64,000 bases of DNA from JBFHRE01 sp041746105 (lineage in GTDB: Bacteria; Actinomycetota; Acidimicrobiia; Spongiisociales; ZC4RG35): contig JBGTHP010000003.1 of the NCBI GenBank assembly GCA_041746105.1, forward strand, positions 1-64,000. Direction: 5' to 3'. The translations under genes and the position numbers were made by a program. The notes under the pieces were generated by a model. It searched no databases and was not told the origin of the DNA. It worked only from the letters and a program-made list of their open reading frames with translations. This document shows, one piece after another, positions 35,224 through 43,732 of the stretch; the stretch's first letter is position 1; every line of letters begins with the position of its first letter.

Positions 35224-37583
35224 CAGGTCCACCCTGCGACCAGCCGTGGCTGATGCCATGTTGTAACAGTGAGCGGAGTCCCGAGAGCGTGCTCGACTTG
35301 TGAGAGGAGCTTTCGGTACTCACGTGGCCTGAGGTCAGCGACGAGGTAGTCAGAGATGTCGTCGTACCACTGCTCTCCATCGCCGGCTGCGACTCTTACA
35401 TCCGCGCTGTCCTGCCCCCAGATAACTCGAATCCGGGCAGTGTTCCCGTGCCGGAACAATTCGATAAGGGGCATGCCGCTCGGCTCGTAGAAGTAGGGCG
35501 AGCGGTGAATGCCGCACTCCTCTATGACTTCGCTTCTGTATCGCCTGAGGGTGAGCATCGCGTCCACTATGTCCTGGTCGCGCGTCGTTGTGCCGTCGAG
35601 GAAGCGTCGCACGACCGTATGGTCTGCCCGTTCGTAGGGATCCCCCGATGGTCTAAGGCCTGCCAACTTCTCCTTGAAACGCAGCACTATCTCGGCCGCG
35701 GCAACGCTTTCGGGGGTCATGTCATCGAACGGGTTCTTCGTCCAAACGACCAGGCGATCGGATGCAGCCCTGACAGCGTTGGACCATTGCTCGTACTCAG
35801 CTTCGCTGATCACGGAGATCTCGAAGGATGGGCTGGGGGATATCGCAAGCCAAACACCATCGGTCGCCACATGAATCTGCTCAGGCTCAGTGTCTTCCGG
35901 CATGCCGGGCCCGATCAGGTGCCGAAGGGCCGAAAGAGCCTTTTGATAGCGGGCAGCATCAGATTCGAGGTACGCGCGACTCTCCCGTGTTTCAAGCAGG
36001 CGTAGCGCTCGGGCTACAAGGAAGACATCGCTCGCGGCCAGAACTTCGACCATCTCGGAAGGAAACTGATCGGCCGCCAATGCAGCCACGTATGGAAGAA
36101 GCTCCGGATCAGTTATTACTGCCGATGGCGACAAGTCGCGACGTCTGACAAGCTCCTCCCCGGCAAGCACCACGGCAAGAAGAGAATGCGCAAACTGAAC
36201 TGTGCCACCGTTGGTGACAATGAGGCCCGATGCCGTGACGTCCTCCAGGTATTCGACTGCAGCGACCTGACCAAAAGTGTCTTGGATGTAGTCGTGTCTG
36301 GCCCAAACGCTGAGCGCGTCAAGTGCTTCTGGCAAAGCAACACGATCTGACGGCCGTGCCGTCAGCGCCAAGAGAGCCGCAGCGCGTCGCGTACGAACCT
36401 GTTTGATGGACTCCGTTGGCTCAGACTGGACGATCCGCGATGAGATGAGCGCCTGAAGAATTGCAAGAGGCGACCTCGGTGACAACCCCGCCTTCAGCAG
36501 CGCCCCAAGCCAAAACGGTCGTCTGACAAGGTCAACGAGTTCCGTTTTTAGATCTCGGCGCGGTTGAACTTGCTCGTAGCCGTGCGCCTTGAGGGCATCT
36601 GTGAGCTGTCCCTCAGAAATTGCGGCCATCGACGCCTCGGTGAAGGTCGGAAGCACCGAGCGATCCAAGTACCTAGCTGCCAGCAGATAGGAGCAGCGCG
36701 GATAGCGGTCTGCGTAACCCCTGACGAGGGCAAGCAAGCGCTTGCGTGACTCTGCGCTCAGCTCGTCGTAGCCGTCGACTCCGATCAGGAGCCGACCTTC
36801 CCGCGAGTACTGGTTGATCAGGTCTATTCCGGGATAGAATCGGACGCTATCGAAGGCGGATTCCAGAAGCTCCTCAATGGACCGAGTGCCCTCATGGGCC
36901 GTCAGATACAAGGGCAGTTTGTGAGAGGCCTGCGTCAGGCGGAACAGGGTCACCAGAATGCCATGGCTCTTTCCCGCGCCCCCCTCCCCAATCACCAATA
37001 CCCTGCCAAAGCGTTCAAGACATTCGTCGAGGAGCAAGCCCTCGCTCTCTCCGTCGTTCAACTTCACGCGAGGTAAGAACTCCAGGGCTAGGTTGAGCAG
37101 GGCAGCGCTCCTGGACACGCTTTCGAGAAGAGCCGCGCGCAAACCCTGTTGGACTAGGCCGCCACTCTCCACGGCATGTCTGATGGCCGCAACGACGAAT
37201 TCGATCAGCTCATCTGGGTGCCCCGCACGAACAAAGGTATGCCGTTGTCCCAAGGCGGCGCGGAAGTCGGCGGTGGCCCCTTCATCGGGGCCGATGAAGA
37301 AGGGGAGCACTTTCTCAGGATTGTCTCGAACGGCATCCTCGTACTCGGCCTGAGTGGCAGGCGACGCCTGATCCGCGACTATCACAACGTAGAGATCGCA
37401 GGTCCGCGCGTAAGCCAGATATTGCTCATCCGGTGTCGCCCCAGAAGCCGCCCGGTGGTACTCGAACAGCCAAGAGTCAACGATGTCCAACTGGTCGAGC
37501 TGTCTCTTAACCTCCGAACGGATGTCTGCAAGCTCGGTAATGGTCGAAGACAGAAAGACTAGTGGACGGGTTCTGAGGAGCAT
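35220..37583 (-). CDS. DUF4062-NACHT/STAND NTPase (candidate anti-phage protein)
   Basis: 787 aa. Residues 6-130 form a DUF4062 domain (PLVFLSSTITELADIRSEV, YARTCDLYVVIVAD, TQAEYEDAV), a TIR-like flavodoxin fold found at the N-terminus of defence and signalling NTPases. A P-loop NTPase of the NACHT type follows: Walker A GEGGAGKS at 199-206 and Walker B LLIGVDGYDEL at 265-275. The rest is helical, ending in a region with FYEPSGMPLIELFRHGN. This order (effector-like domain, NACHT, C-terminal sensor-like region) is that of NLR/Avs-type STAND proteins, some of which are phage sensors. It is coupled to the 343-aa gene and stands next to tRNA fragments, a usual place for defence islands. No phage-related gene is adjacent. 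Confidence 0.85.
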   Translation of the reverse strand: MLLRTRPLVFLSSTITELADIRSEVKRQLDQLDIVDSWLFEYHRAASGATPDEQYLAYARTCDLYVVIVADQASPATQAEYEDAVRDNPEKVLPFFIGPDEGATADFRAALGQRHTFVRAGHPDELIEFVVAAIRHAVESGGLVQQGLRAALLESVSRSAALLNLALEFLPRVKLNDGESEGLLLDECLERFGRVLVIGEGGAGKSHGILVTLFRLTQASHKLPLYLTAHEGTRSIEELLESAFDSVRFYPGIDLINQYSREGRLLIGVDGYDELSAESRKRLLALVRGYADRYPRCSYLLAARYLDRSVLPTFTEASMAAISEGQLTDALKAHGYEQVQPRRDLKTELVDLVRRPFWLGALLKAGLSPRSPLAILQALISSRIVQSEPTESIKQVRTRRAAALLALTARPSDRVALPEALDALSVWARHDYIQDTFGQVAAVEYLEDVTASGLIVTNGGTVQFAHSLLAVVLAGEELVRRRDLSPSAVITDPELLPYVAALAADQFPSEMVEVLAASDVFLVARALRLLETRESRAYLESDAARYQKALSALRHLIGPGMPEDTEPEQIHVATDGVWLAISPSPSFEISVISEAEYEQWSNAVRAASDRLVVWTKNPFDDMTPESVAAAEIVLRFKEKLAGLRPSGDPYERADHTVVRRFLDGTTTRDQDIVDAMLTLRRYRSEVIEECGIHRSPYFYEPSGMPLIELFRHGNTARIRVIWGQDSADVRVAAGDGEQWYDDISDYLVADLRPREYRKLLSQVEHALGTPLTVTTWHQPRLVAGWTW

Positions 37584-37914
37584 GGGTTACGTCTCTCCGG
37601 CTGGGACAGTCGGAGAGACCAGGGTAGGGATCCGAACGTGCATGGTTCCGGCTTCGTCCAGAACCTCCTGGCCATTCGCATGATGGGCCGGGATCCGACA
37701 GGAACAGATGTGAGCGATGGGCGCGCGGCGCGGCCAGCGAGATACTCCCGCCCAAAGGGTAGGAGTGCACTGATGGCGGGACAGGCCTGTCAATCGCGCG
37801 TCCATCGCGCGAGAGGGTGGGATAGGACGGGTCAGAACGCGAAATGACACGAAGCGAAAATGGGGTCTGACCAGGCATTTCGCGCGTTCCTCCTGGTCAC
37901 GCTTTTGGGTGCTC
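37584..37914. other. Intergenic region upstream of the defence pair
   Basis: 330 bases between the NTPase start (minus) and the tRNA fragment. Short frames here look noncoding. It should hold the defence operon promoter; I cannot identify it with confidence. Confidence 0.4.
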
Positions 37915-37961
37915 TCGGGCTCATAACCCGAAGGTCGCGGGTTCAAATCCCGCCCCCGCTA
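37915..37961 (+). pseudogene. 3' fragment of tRNA-Met (anticodon CAT)
   Basis: Anticodon stem TCGGG/CCCGA with loop CTCATAA, variable AGGTC, T-stem GCGGG/CCCGC with loop TTCAAAT, then the 3' acceptor strand CCCCGCT and discriminator A are all intact. The D-arm and 5' acceptor strand are missing upstream: no sequence able to pair with the acceptor strand or resemble a D-arm is present. This is the pattern left where an element recombines into the 3' half of a tRNA gene. Confidence 0.8.
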
Positions 37962-37968
37962 CTACCGG

Positions 37969-37993
37969 AAAACCCAGGCAGTGCCTGGGTTTT
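37969..37993 (+). terminator. Rho-independent terminator after the tRNA fragment
   Basis: AAAACCCAGGC, loop AGT, GCCTGGGTTTT, followed by CTGCTTTT. An 11-bp stem and U-rich tail; the normal terminator of the lost tRNA gene. Confidence 0.8.
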
Positions 37994-38297
37994 CTGCTTT
38001 TCTGGGCTCCCCGGGATCGGACGCTGTGAGCCTTCATACGGCGTCCATACCGCGAGCCAACAAGTTTGTAGGGTTTCGGGACCCTGTTCCCGTCGTCCCA
38101 TCGAGGTATCCGACGGGCATCGACTACGGTCAGGACGTCGACGTCGCTTGGTCTCTGGCTCGTCGTCAAGGGCTTCCGTCCCGATGCCGTGGCCCGTCTC
38201 AACGCCATGTCGAATCAGAAAGCTGGCCACCCTGGAGGCCCTTGTCCACCTGGCCGGTGTCCGATAGTGCCTAACGGCCGTGGCCATCTTCGTCGGT

Positions 38298-38984
38298 TCA
38301 GGGTGGTCTTGGTCCGCCAGCGTGCTGGGTGTTGCGATGTCGTTCCAGCCCGTCGAGGATGAGATCGAGGCCGAACTCGAACTCGGTGTCGAAACTGTAC
38401 GAAAAGGTGAGGGCGTGTTCGTACATGGCGACGAGATGGGGATACTCGTTCATCGCGGTCTGATCGAGAGTGGATGCCGCCGTGTCGGTCATCTCCTCGG
38501 AGGTGCTGAAGGGCAGGCTGACTTCTTGGATGACCTGTCCGTACACGTAGGAGTCGAGCAGCGAGAAGGCGTGGGCAGCGTTCTCCATGGAGAAGCCTGC
38601 CGAACGCAGGTTGCCGATGATGGCGTCCATGTAGCGACGGGTGGTGGGCCCCGTGGATACGCCGGCTTCCATCAGCCCGATCGCCCAGGAGTGGCGGCTG
38701 AGAACCTTCCGGGCGGAGATCGCCCGCCGCCTCATCGCCTCCTTCCATTGGGCTCCCTCAGCGGGGATCTCAATTTCGCCGATGACGTGCTCGACCATGC
38801 CGTCGAGGATCGCCTCCTTGTTGGCAATGTGTTTGTAGAGCGACATGGCCTCGAAGCCGAGTTCGGCGCCCAAGCGGCGCATCGTCAGGGCACCGAGACC
38901 CTCTCGATCGGCCAGGTCAACTGCTGCCTGCAGGACTCGCTCCTTGCTCAGGGGAGGGCGTGGAGTGTTGCTTTCAGATGTCAC
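38298..38984 (-). CDS. TetR/AcrR-family transcriptional regulator
   Basis: 228 aa. N-terminal HTH: LSKERVLQAAVDLADREGLG, then ALTMRRLGAELGFEAMSLYK and HIANKEAILDGMVEHV. The C-terminal ligand domain (residues 80-220) resembles the tetracycline-repressor-like TetR_C subgroup. It is divergent from the DUF6326 membrane gene, whose promoter it probably controls. The intergenic ATACTAAGTA and TTACAAAGTA elements are candidate operator half sites. The gene lies inside the 1.6-kb segment bounded by tRNA fragments. Confidence 0.88.
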   Translation of the reverse strand: MTSESNTPRPPLSKERVLQAAVDLADREGLGALTMRRLGAELGFEAMSLYKHIANKEAILDGMVEHVIGEIEIPAEGAQWKEAMRRRAISARKVLSRHSWAIGLMEAGVSTGPTTRRYMDAIIGNLRSAGFSMENAAHAFSLLDSYVYGQVIQEVSLPFSTSEEMTDTAASTLDQTAMNEYPHLVAMYEHALTFSYSFDTEFEFGLDLILDGLERHRNTQHAGGPRPP

Positions 38985-38987
38985 GAC

Positions 38988-39016
38988 TTGACAAGCATAC
39001 TAAGTAATCGTAGGGT
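38988..39016 (+). promoter_or_regulatory. Candidate promoter for the DUF6326 gene
   Basis: TTGACA at 38988-38993 and TAGGGT at 39011-39016 with 17-base spacing, 31 bases before the ATG at 39047. The palindromic TACTAAGTA lies between the two boxes where a TetR-type repressor could block transcription. Confidence 0.5.
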
Positions 39017-39046
39017 TACAAAGTAAACCAACCTAGGAGAAACATC

Positions 39047-39532
39047 ATGAGCAATGATCGAAGCGCCGACACCCAGAATCGGTGGGGGCTGGAAGACAGG
39101 CCGGTGCCTGTCCGTCTGAAGCTGTCGGCACTTTGGGCGACGGTGATGTTCCTATACGTGTACGTGGACATCTTCAATTTCTATAAGCCGGGAACAATCG
39201 ACGGCATCCTGGTGGGGCGGGTGTGGGAGTTCGACATCACACAGGGCTGGGCGCTCGGGGCTCTGGTGCTCATGACGATCCCGGCTCTGATGGTGTTTCT
39301 TTCTCTGGCGCTCACCGCCGGCTCGGCCCGCTGGACCAACATCGTGGTCGGTTCCCTGTACATCCCCGTTTCCCTCTTCAACACACTCGACGAGACGTGG
39401 TCCTACTACTTCGTCGGCGCCGCGGTCGAATCCGCGCTCCTGGCGCTGGTCGTTTGGTACGCATGGAGCTGGCCACGTGTGGCGGAGCTCCGGACACCAG
39501 CCACACAAGCGCGCGTCACAAGCAACTCATAA
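39047..39532 (+). CDS. DUF6326-like four-TM membrane protein
   Basis: 161 aa; ATG with CTAGGAGA upstream. Four TM segments: ALWATVMFLYVYVDIFNFYK, WALGALVLMTIPALMVFLSL, TNIVVGSLYIPVSLFNTLD and VGAAVESALLALVVWYAW. The YVDIFNFYKPGTIDGI and WEFDITQGWALGAL blocks are typical of this family, whose function is unknown. The stop codon TAA is supplied by the second tRNA fragment, so the natural C-terminus may have been changed by insertion. It is divergent from the TetR gene, its likely repressor. Confidence 0.8.
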   Translation: MSNDRSADTQNRWGLEDRPVPVRLKLSALWATVMFLYVYVDIFNFYKPGTIDGILVGRVWEFDITQGWALGALVLMTIPALMVFLSLALTAGSARWTNIVVGSLYIPVSLFNTLDETWSYYFVGAAVESALLALVVWYAWSWPRVAELRTPATQARVTSNS

Positions 39533-39561
39533 CCCAAAGGTCGCGGGTTCAAATCCCGCCC
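39526..39561 (+). repeat. Second tRNA-Met 3' fragment (direct repeat, candidate att site)
   Basis: 36 bases (CTCATAACCC to CCCGCCC) match 37920-37955 with one mismatch. Identity begins at the anticodon loop, not at the stem, and ends inside the acceptor strand. The direct orientation and 1606-bp spacing mark an integration or excision footprint. Confidence 0.75.
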
Positions 39562-39573
39562 ACACTACGAACG

Positions 39574-39609
39574 AGGGCCCTGGTCAGAGCGATTTCTGAC
39601 CGGGGCCTT
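39574..39609 (+). terminator. Hairpin terminator after the second tRNA fragment
   Basis: AGGGCCCTGGTCAGA pairs with TCTGACCGGGGCCTT (15 pairs, two of them G-U), six-base loop, then GTCTTCTG. Probably the terminator of the former tRNA gene or of the DUF6326 gene. Confidence 0.7.
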
Positions 39610-39742
39610 GTCTTCTGCCGATTGTATTCCTGGTCCACCGGAGCTTCCGGATGATGGTCTTTGATCAGCTGAGAGTCCGGGTCCCGGCAAGCTCGTCTTC
39701 AGTCTGCCGCTTTCTTGACGAGGGCGCCGATCCTCGTTTCGG

Positions 39743-40060
39743 TTGCAGCGTCCACTGTTGTCGAGTCTTGTCGACGACGCGGGACGATTCTCGCCGGATG
39801 GAGCAGTTGTCTTGACGGTGGACAACGGCAACATTCTGGTTGTCGGCCTTGACGGCGCGATCATCCATGTTTTGACCGGCGACGGAATCCTCTTCGGCGC
39901 CGTATGGTCACCTGACGGTGAGTGGATCGCGTTCTCGCAAACAATCTCAGTATTTCGCGCCGACATCTACACCAGTCGCCCGGATGGCAGCGACCGGCTA
40001 CAAGTCACCGACACACCAGACAACGAGATCGTCGTCGAGTGGGGCCCGGACCCAGATTGA
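39743..40060 (+). pseudogene. TolB-like beta-propeller fragment
   Basis: About 90 codons with two PD40/WD40-like blades (RFSPDGAVVLTVDNGN, AVWSPDGEWIAFSQ, then IYTSRPDGSDRLQVTDTPDN and EWGPDPD). No real start, signal peptide or ribosome site precedes it, and a full TolB-like protein would be several hundred residues, so this is a C-terminal remnant left in the plastic region. Its source gene is not in the window. Confidence 0.6.
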
Positions 40061-40378
40061 GCCGAGAGGGTCCGGTAGGAGCTGACTCATCGTCGGAGTC
40101 GCTTCGGGTACTACCCAGGAAGGATGCTTGCCCTCTCGATCGTCGAGTTCGTGGCGGCCGCCGGCCGAATGCTGCTGTTTTGGGTTGCGATGGCTGGTCA
40201 AACAACACGAAACGACGCGAACCGGAAGTGGCCGGCGAGCGGGCGTTTCCGGCATTGCGCAGGTAGCTGGATACCCGTCGCCGGAACCCGCCTTGTTCTT
40301 CGCATCGCCCGCGGCCTTGACGAGTACGCTCTCGCCTCGCGTCGACCTATTGGCGGACGCTTTAGCCAGGAGGTCGTG
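40061..40378. other. Intergenic region, no gene seen
   Basis: About 320 bases between the TolB-like fragment and the cupin start. The frame of the cupin stays open through it but without protein-like character, and the strong ribosome site at 40368 decides the start. Confidence 0.4.
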
Positions 40379-40879
40379 ATGCCAAGAGAGGTCGAGCCAT
40401 TTGTTGTTCCGAGGGGCGAAGGCCGGTCGATTCGCGGTCCGGCAGGAGGTCCCACAATTGTGGCCGCGGATACCCTCTCCACCGGCGGATCGTTCACATT
40501 CCTCGAGAACGTCATCGGCCCCAAACAAGGTCCGCCGAGGCACGTCCATAGGCGTGAGGACGAGATGTGGTACGTCCTCGATGGCCATTTCCGATTTGTC
40601 GCCGGCGATCGGGTTTTCGACGCGCCGGAAGGCGCATTTGTCTTTGTGCCTAGAGGCACCGAGCACTGCTTCCAGAACCTAGAGGATCGGCCGTCGAGAA
40701 TCCTCGTCATGTTCACACCTTCGGGTATGGAGCGGTTTTTCGAGGAGCATGCCCTTCTCCCGGCAGGACCTGTCGATCCTGAGGCCTATAGAGAGATAGC
40801 CGAACGCAACTGGATGGAGGTGGTTGGTCCTCCGCTCTCCGAATCGCACCCGATTGGAGAAACCGGAGTCTCTCACTGA
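40379..40879 (+). CDS. Cupin-domain protein
   Basis: 166 aa. Cupin motif 1 is HVHRREDEMWYVLDGHFRF (metal ligands His, His, Glu) and motif 2 is APEGAFVFVPRGTEHCFQN (with the final His). The start is fixed by AGGAGG at 40368-40373, five bases before the ATG. A single-domain cupin of this size may be an isomerase, dioxygenase or sensor; the C-terminal extension (MERFFEEHALLPAGPVDPEA) is common in small actinobacterial cupins of unknown substrate. Confidence 0.8.
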   Translation: MPREVEPFVVPRGEGRSIRGPAGGPTIVAADTLSTGGSFTFLENVIGPKQGPPRHVHRREDEMWYVLDGHFRFVAGDRVFDAPEGAFVFVPRGTEHCFQNLEDRPSRILVMFTPSGMERFFEEHALLPAGPVDPEAYREIAERNWMEVVGPPLSESHPIGETGVSH

Positions 40880-41085
40880 CTCCGTGTGGTTGGTTGGCTT
40901 TCGGCCGGCCGGGAGCGTCGAGGTTTCTTTTCGTGCCCTGCCGGATCGTGTACTCCACCGCTCCTACAGGAATGAAACTAAGGAGCTCCGAGATGCAACG
41001 GCCTTTGTAATGATTTCGTTACGGTCTGACGTCACAGTCAAAGAGCGGAATCAAACCTGATCGTCGGGAACTGGGTGAGGAACAG

Positions 41086-42177
41086 ATGAGTTTGTGGTGG
41101 CGGTCGACCGCTATCGGGATCGTTGTGGTCTCCAATGCCGTCGCCCTGGGAATCTCGCTGTGGTCAGGGTTCGGAGGCGAGGATGCAATATCCCTATTGG
41201 TGGGGGTCATCTTTGTAATGGTCGCCGGTCTTCTTGTGCTGCGTGTTCCGGAGAACCGTGTGTCGTGGGTTCTTTTGGTGGTGGCGTGGGCTATCGCTCT
41301 GATGGGATTCGGGGACGTGGTATCTGGCATTGCCATCTTCGTTCTTCTCCTCCCCGGACTGGGGGTTTTTCTCCCGCTCTGGTTTCCGACTGGGCGAAGG
41401 CCGTCACCCGGATGGAGGTGGGTGGAGGGGTTGGCAGTATTCGGGATTTCTGGGTTTTTTATAGGCACTTTGCTGCTGATTACATCCGGAGTTGATGTGA
41501 CTGCTGACGTCGGATGCGATTCGGTTGGCGGCTGTATTTCGGTGGCCGGGTTGCTTGCTTTGCTGGTTTCGATTCCTGCATCCCTTGCGTCTCTGAGTTT
41601 TCGGTGGCGTCGCGCCCAGGTCGTCGAACGGCAGCAATTGAAGTGGTTCATCTTTGCCTTCACTATCTTTGGGGTCGGCGCCTGGGCCGCGTTCGGAGGT
41701 TTCCAATACTCGGTGGTCGCCAATGTCGTATTCCCGGTTGGTGTGGCGCTGGTTCCGCTATCGCTGGTGATGGCAATTACCAGATACCGCCTCTTCGAGA
41801 TCGATCGGATCATCTCCCGCACGGTGGGATACGGACTCTTGGTCGGCCTTTTAGGCGCGGTCTACGCAGCAGGTGCTGTGTGGCTGCCTTCCCGGTTGAC
41901 TGGCGATTCCCCGGTGTTCGTTGCTGGTTCGACATTGACGGTGGCAGCGTTGTTCAATCCGTTACGGCGTCGCGTGTTGCGGTCCATCGACCGACGCTTC
42001 TACAGGTTCCGCTTCGACGCCGAACGAGTGATCGAAGATTTCTCAGCCCGACTACGCGATCAAACCGATCTGACAACCGTGACTGCAGACTTGGTGGCTG
42101 TAGTCACCAAAACACTCCAAACGTCCTCGATCGAGGTCTGGATCGAAGCCTACGGAGCGTCTGGGACCACTCGATAA
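41086..42177 (+). CDS. Sensor-like membrane protein without a kinase domain (copy 1)
   Basis: 363 aa; ATG with GAGGAA upstream. Eight or so TM segments (e.g. IVVVSNAVALGISLWSGF, AISLLVGVIFVMVAGLLVL) precede a conserved end: YRLFEIDRIISRTVGYGLLV, FNPLRRRVLRSIDRRFYRF, RFDAERVIEDFSARLRDQTD and IEVWIEA. This segment normally precedes a histidine kinase or signalling module in actinobacteria, but the protein stops there with no HisKA or HATPase. It is paralogous to the protein at 46514. Its downstream partner may be a separate protein; function unknown. Confidence 0.7.
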   Translation: MSLWWRSTAIGIVVVSNAVALGISLWSGFGGEDAISLLVGVIFVMVAGLLVLRVPENRVSWVLLVVAWAIALMGFGDVVSGIAIFVLLLPGLGVFLPLWFPTGRRPSPGWRWVEGLAVFGISGFFIGTLLLITSGVDVTADVGCDSVGGCISVAGLLALLVSIPASLASLSFRWRRAQVVERQQLKWFIFAFTIFGVGAWAAFGGFQYSVVANVVFPVGVALVPLSLVMAITRYRLFEIDRIISRTVGYGLLVGLLGAVYAAGAVWLPSRLTGDSPVFVAGSTLTVAALFNPLRRRVLRSIDRRFYRFRFDAERVIEDFSARLRDQTDLTTVTADLVAVVTKTLQTSSIEVWIEAYGASGTTR

Positions 42178-42375
42178 CGGGCAGGGAGTATGGGTCGGTG
42201 CGCTGTTCGTATCCGAGGGCTGTCGTACTCGGCTTGAGCGTGCGGTTTCTTTGTTTCCGGGTCGGTCTGGCTCGCGAACCGGGCTGAGGCCCGTGGGTTT
42301 TCTTTGATGGATGAGCGGCGCAGCCCAGCTGGTGCTCGGGAGTTGTTCCGGGGAGAAGTGCCCGGCCGGTGACCT

Positions 42376-42639
42376 TCAGGCTTCCTTGTTCGCGTTGAGG
42401 ATCGCGGCAGTGATCGCAACGAGTTTGTGGATTCCATCTTCGTTGAGATGTGAGAACAGGTGATGTTCGAGATCGTCGAGATGTCGGTCCTGGGCGGCCT
42501 TGAACACCGCGACGCCGGCGTCGGTGACACCGACGGTGACTGCCCTGTTGTCGTCGCGGTCGGTGCTGCGGATGACAAGGCCGTCGGCTTCCAGCTGAGC
42601 GACGAGCGGCCGGGCGGCGGAGGATTGATGGCCTTCTCG
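42376..42639 (-). pseudogene. MarR-family regulator C-terminal remnant
   Basis: In the frame that directly follows the methyltransferase stop codon, 87 codons read as the end of a MarR protein: PLVAQLEADGLVIRSTDRDD, NRAVTVGVTDAGVAVFKAA, then HLDDLEHHLFSHLNEDGI and a stop. The DNA-binding N-terminal half is missing and no start codon exists. Either a deletion joined the two genes or the TGA at 42640 arose in an unusual fusion. Confidence 0.65.
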
Positions 42640-43438
42640 TCACGCTCGAGCGGTGACGATGTGTGCTGGAGCGTCGAACACCATCCCGCCGTCCACGCTC
42701 ACGAACTCTCCCAGCGATTCTTCGGCTTCGGTCAAGATCAGCTCGATCAGGTCGTCTTGGAGGTGCACTCCCATCACGGGCAGCCACCTCCGCAGATCCG
42801 CCTCGACCATCGCTCGTACTCTGGGAAACCGGGCTGTGCCGTGCTGGGTGTCGATTGACACCGTCGATGCCCTCGCTTGAACGAACAAGCTTTGCAGCTC
42901 GGAGGGATCGCCCAGCACAAAGGGCGCCAGAAGCGCGTCGGCGGCGGCCGGACCGGCCAGCCGATTCAACAGGTCGACTGAGATCGGATAGGCCTCCGAG
43001 CGTTCCAGCAAATCCCACACCGCAACCGCAATTCGGCCTCCTGGTGTGACGCAGCGGAGCATCTCGAGGATCGCCTGCACGCGGTCGGGAAAAAACACCA
43101 GTCCGAATTGGCTGACCACGGCATCGAACGCGCCGTTGGCGAAAGGAAGGTTCCCGGCGTCGCCCAAAGTCCAGGTGACTCCTGGCTCGATACTCTTGGC
43201 TACGGCCAGCATGCCGGCGCCGATGTCGAGCCCTGTCACCGAACCCGTCGCACCAACTCGACCGTTCGCCTCACGGGCAACCACGCCGGTGCCGCACGCC
43301 ACGTCGATTACACGGTTCCCGGCCGTGACGCCGGCGGCGTCGAGCAGTGGTACGGCCCATCTGGTGAAATAGCGCATTGACGTGCAAGTCCTCGTATGCC
43401 CAGGCTGCTTCCACGGCAGGTTCCAGTTCGTCTGGCAC
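42640..43438 (-). pseudogene. Class I SAM-dependent methyltransferase, one frameshift
   Basis: The open frame from ATG 43377 gives 245 aa starting MRYFTRWAVPLLDAAG, but the N-terminal part of the family is found in another frame from GTG 43438 (VPDELEPAVEAAWAYEDLHV). The two join if one extra A at about 43360 is removed, giving an estimated 265-aa enzyme with a GAGGGG ribosome site before the GTG. The SAM-binding core is complete: RVIDVACGTGVVA, VTGLDIGAGMLAV and LGDAGNLPFANGAFD. Whether it is a real frameshift or a base error is not decidable here; the shorter ORF could still be translated. Substrate unknown. Confidence 0.65.
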
Positions 43439-43564
43439 GGCGCTTCCCCTCACCTCGAACAAGCGTCCCGAGCCTAGCTTGGAGCCCAATTCTCCCGCCG
43501 GGCCGAGGTTGCCAGTCCTCTCGCAGAAATTCATTGGAAGTGGATGATTAGCTCGGTCCCCAAA

Positions 43565-43589
43565 AGGCAATGCCTGGGTCTCTGCTTTG
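43565..43589. repeat. Copy of the tRNA-type terminator without a tRNA
   Basis: AGGCAATGCCTGGGT-CTCTGCTTT resembles the terminator behind the tRNA fragment at 37976-38000 (about 22 of 25 bases). No T-arm precedes it. Possibly another scar of the same integration hotspot. Confidence 0.4.
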
Positions 43590-43732
43590 GAAGGGTGGGT
43601 ACATAGAAGCCGCCACGACAGTCTCCCTATGTGGCCTGTTTAGGACGGACAAATGGTGCGGGTGTTAGGGTCAGCCGTAGGCCCACATGACTCAGACTCG
43701 ATGGGTGCACCCGAACCACCGAGGTAAATGGC

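Noticed and set aside
37587..38287. Minus-strand ORFs containing NPRPSGYEP and GFEPATFGL peptides
   Set aside because: These peptides are the well-known antisense translations of tRNA T-arm sequence, here from the tRNA fragment.
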